A DNA stretch of 64,000 bases from Saccharopolyspora hordei (lineage in GTDB: Bacteria; Actinomycetota; Actinomycetes; Mycobacteriales; Pseudonocardiaceae). Below the pieces are notes generated by a model that worked only from the letters and a program-made list of their open reading frames with translations, searched no databases and had not been told where the DNA came from. The translations under genes were made by a program, and so were the position numbers. The DNA is taken from the NCBI RefSeq assembly GCF_013410345.1, contig NZ_JACCFJ010000001.1, positions 2,579,001 to 2,643,000 on the forward strand, read 5' to 3'. This document shows, piece by piece, positions 63,075 through 64,000 of the stretch (positions within the stretch are counted from its first letter, which is position 1; every line of letters begins with the position of its first letter).

Positions 63075-63275
63075 GTGCCGTACGTGTGGAGTCTCGTCCT
63101 TCTCGGAGCGGGCCTGGTCCTGCTCGTGGTGCTGCTGGTCCGCCTCCTCCGCGAGGTCAAGCGGTTCCAGTCCGTGCAGCGTCAGGTGGCTCACGACCTG
63201 GCGGACCGCAGCGGCCTGGTGAAGGCGCGCGCCGCCGGGCTCGGCGTGGCGCTCGCCGAACGCCGCCGCGGGTGA
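63075..63275 (+). CDS. Small single-pass membrane protein
   Basis: 66 residues. Residues about 3-23 form one membrane helix (VWSLVLLGAGLVLLVVLLV), then a basic, helical cytoplasmic tail (RLLREVKRFQSVQRQVAHDL), ending ALAERRRG. It lies between pafC and tatA. The size and topology resemble TatA, but the Phe-Gly hinge is missing, so it is not a second TatA. I do not recognise a named family. Translation is probably leaderless. Confidence 0.7.
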   Translation: MPYVWSLVLLGAGLVLLVVLLVRLLREVKRFQSVQRQVAHDLADRSGLVKARAAGLGVALAERRRG

Positions 63276-63311
63276 CGCTCAACGGCCCTGTTTGTCCTGC
63301 CCTGCCGCGCG

Positions 63312-63317
63312 TACCAT
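63312..63317 (+). promoter_or_regulatory. Possible -10 box of tatA
   Basis: TACCAT lies 37 nt before the tatA ATG; GAAAGG precedes the start. This would give tatAC its own transcript. Confidence 0.4.
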
Positions 63318-63354
63318 TGGCGCCCAGCAGGGACATCACGAAAGGTTGGTTCGG

Positions 63355-63630
63355 ATGGGTTTGCCAGGTGGCTGGGAGCTGATCCTCATCGTCTTGGTCT
63401 TGGTGCTGCTCTTCGGCGCCACCAAGCTCCCGCAGATGGCCCGTTCGCTCGGCCAGTCCGCGCGCGTGTTCAAGGCCGAGGCCCGCGGCCTGAAGGCTGA
63501 CGAGGAGGCCGCGCGGAAGGCCCAGGAGGAGAAGCAGAAGCCGGAGCTGTCCGCTGGCGAGCCCAGCGCGCCCCCGGCCACGTCGCCGTCCCCGGCGGGG
63601 GAGAAGCAGAGCAACGACGCCAAGAACTGA
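63355..63630 (+). CDS. tatA: Twin-arginine translocase subunit TatA
   Basis: 91 residues. One N-terminal helix (GGWELILIVLVLVLLFGATKLP, residues 5-26, in two parts around the FGATKLP hinge) is followed by an amphipathic helix (QMARSLGQSARVFKAEARGL) and an acidic, Pro/Ser-rich tail. TatA oligomers form the pore for folded proteins. ATG 63355. tatC starts 19 nt after the stop. Confidence 0.96.
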   Translation: MGLPGGWELILIVLVLVLLFGATKLPQMARSLGQSARVFKAEARGLKADEEAARKAQEEKQKPELSAGEPSAPPATSPSPAGEKQSNDAKN

Positions 63631-63649
63631 CTGAGGACGGAACGAGACG

Positions 63650-64000
63650 GTGGGTAGTCCACTGCGTCGCCTGAACCCGTTCCGCAAGGACCGCCGCCGG
63701 TGGGGCCGCAGGCACAACCCGGACGGCACCATGACGCTCGTCGACCACCTCTACGAGCTGCGGTACCGGTTGGGCGTGGCCTTGGCGGCCGTGGTCGTCG
63801 GCGCGATCTTCGGGATCTGGTGGTTCTCCAACTCGGCATTCGGGTTGCCCACGCTCAGCGACATCCTGATCGAGCCGTACTGCCAGCTGCCGCAGACCCA
63901 GCGGCTGGCGCCGAACGGCACGTGCCAGCTGCTGCAGACCGAGCCGTTCGAGATCTTCATGCTGACCCTGAAGGTCGGCGTCGCGGTCGGCGCGGTGGTG
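63650..64000 (+). CDS. tatC: Twin-arginine translocase subunit TatC (5' part)
   Basis: 117 codons from GTG 63650, preceded by GAGGACGG, then the window ends. After a basic start (LRRLNPFRKDRRRWGRR) comes GTMTLVDHLYELRYRLGVAL, matching the TatC signature with the conserved Glu that binds the twin-arginine signal. The first membrane helix is AAVVVGAIFGIWWF. FEIFMLTLKVGVAVGAVV begins the second. TatC is the receptor of the Tat system. Confidence 0.95.
   Translation, partial: MGSPLRRLNPFRKDRRRWGRRHNPDGTMTLVDHLYELRYRLGVALAAVVVGAIFGIWWFSNSAFGLPTLSDILIEPYCQLPQTQRLAPNGTCQLLQTEPFEIFMLTLKVGVAVGAVV

Noticed and set aside
63075..63275. Second TatA/TatB subunit
   Set aside because: No Phe-Gly hinge between the helices, and a genuine tatA follows.

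Overview
The window is a 64-kb piece of a very GC-rich actinobacterial chromosome, most likely from the Pseudonocardiales (a Saccharopolyspora-like organism is my best guess). The basis is gene content: mycothiol ligase mshC, the complete Pup-proteasome locus (mpa, dop, pup, prcB, prcA, pafA, pafB, pafC), an actinomycete-type lycopene cyclase, an Imm1-type immunity protein and an AfsR/SARP-type regulator. Local gene order also resembles parts of the Mycobacterium tuberculosis genome: Rv1472-Rv1473A at 3.6-6.7 kb, and roughly Rv2134c down to Rv2093c from 18.7 kb to the right edge. These comparisons are from memory, not from a search. I see no tRNA, rRNA, CRISPR array, IS element or prophage.

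Left part (0-34.5 kb). The region opens with a degenerate EAL protein cut by the window edge, then lycopene cyclase and dGTPase. An ABC-F ATPase follows, preceded by a short leader ORF, then a small HTH protein and an enoyl-CoA hydratase. Next come a SIS-domain protein divergent from a TetR regulator, an orphan Imm1 protein, and an M55 D-aminopeptidase divergent from a four-gene oligopeptide ABC transporter. After these lie a uridine-kinase-like protein without its P-loop lysine, an alpha/beta hydrolase divergent from a CGNR regulator, an LD-carboxypeptidase, the DUF3090/SCO1664 pair, two hydrolases, a MoxR/VWA operon, a VanZ-RDD membrane protein, an AfsR-like regulator, an imine-reductase-like enzyme and a glycine-betaine ABC transporter.

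Middle part (34.5-50.7 kb). mshC is followed by a striking cluster of palindromic repeats. Then come an orphan styrene-monooxygenase-like FAD enzyme, a GH18 chitinase with a DasR-type operator, a PAC2 protein, a large flippase fused to degenerate PAP2 and kinase-like segments, a HAD phosphatase, a short homoserine dehydrogenase, hisE-hisG, a two-domain VOC protein, a RecB-like nuclease divergent from an M50 protease, the tRNA m1A methyltransferase trmI, and a proline/glutamine-rich membrane protein.

Right part (50.7-64 kb). The Pup-proteasome locus: mpa unfolds pupylated proteins, dop deamidates Pup and removes it, pup is the tag, prcBA is the 20S core and pafA the ligase. pafBC is the WYL-domain DNA-damage regulator pair. 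It is interrupted by an aldo/keto reductase, a NUDIX hydrolase and an SDR. tatA and the start of tatC close the window.

Two general features stand out. About sixteen genes have a TANNNT box ending 6-8 nt before the start codon and no Shine-Dalgarno sequence, so they are probably transcribed leaderless. Most gene ends carry long, nearly perfect GC-rich hairpins without a U-tract. The one classical U-tract terminator lies behind the ABC-F gene.
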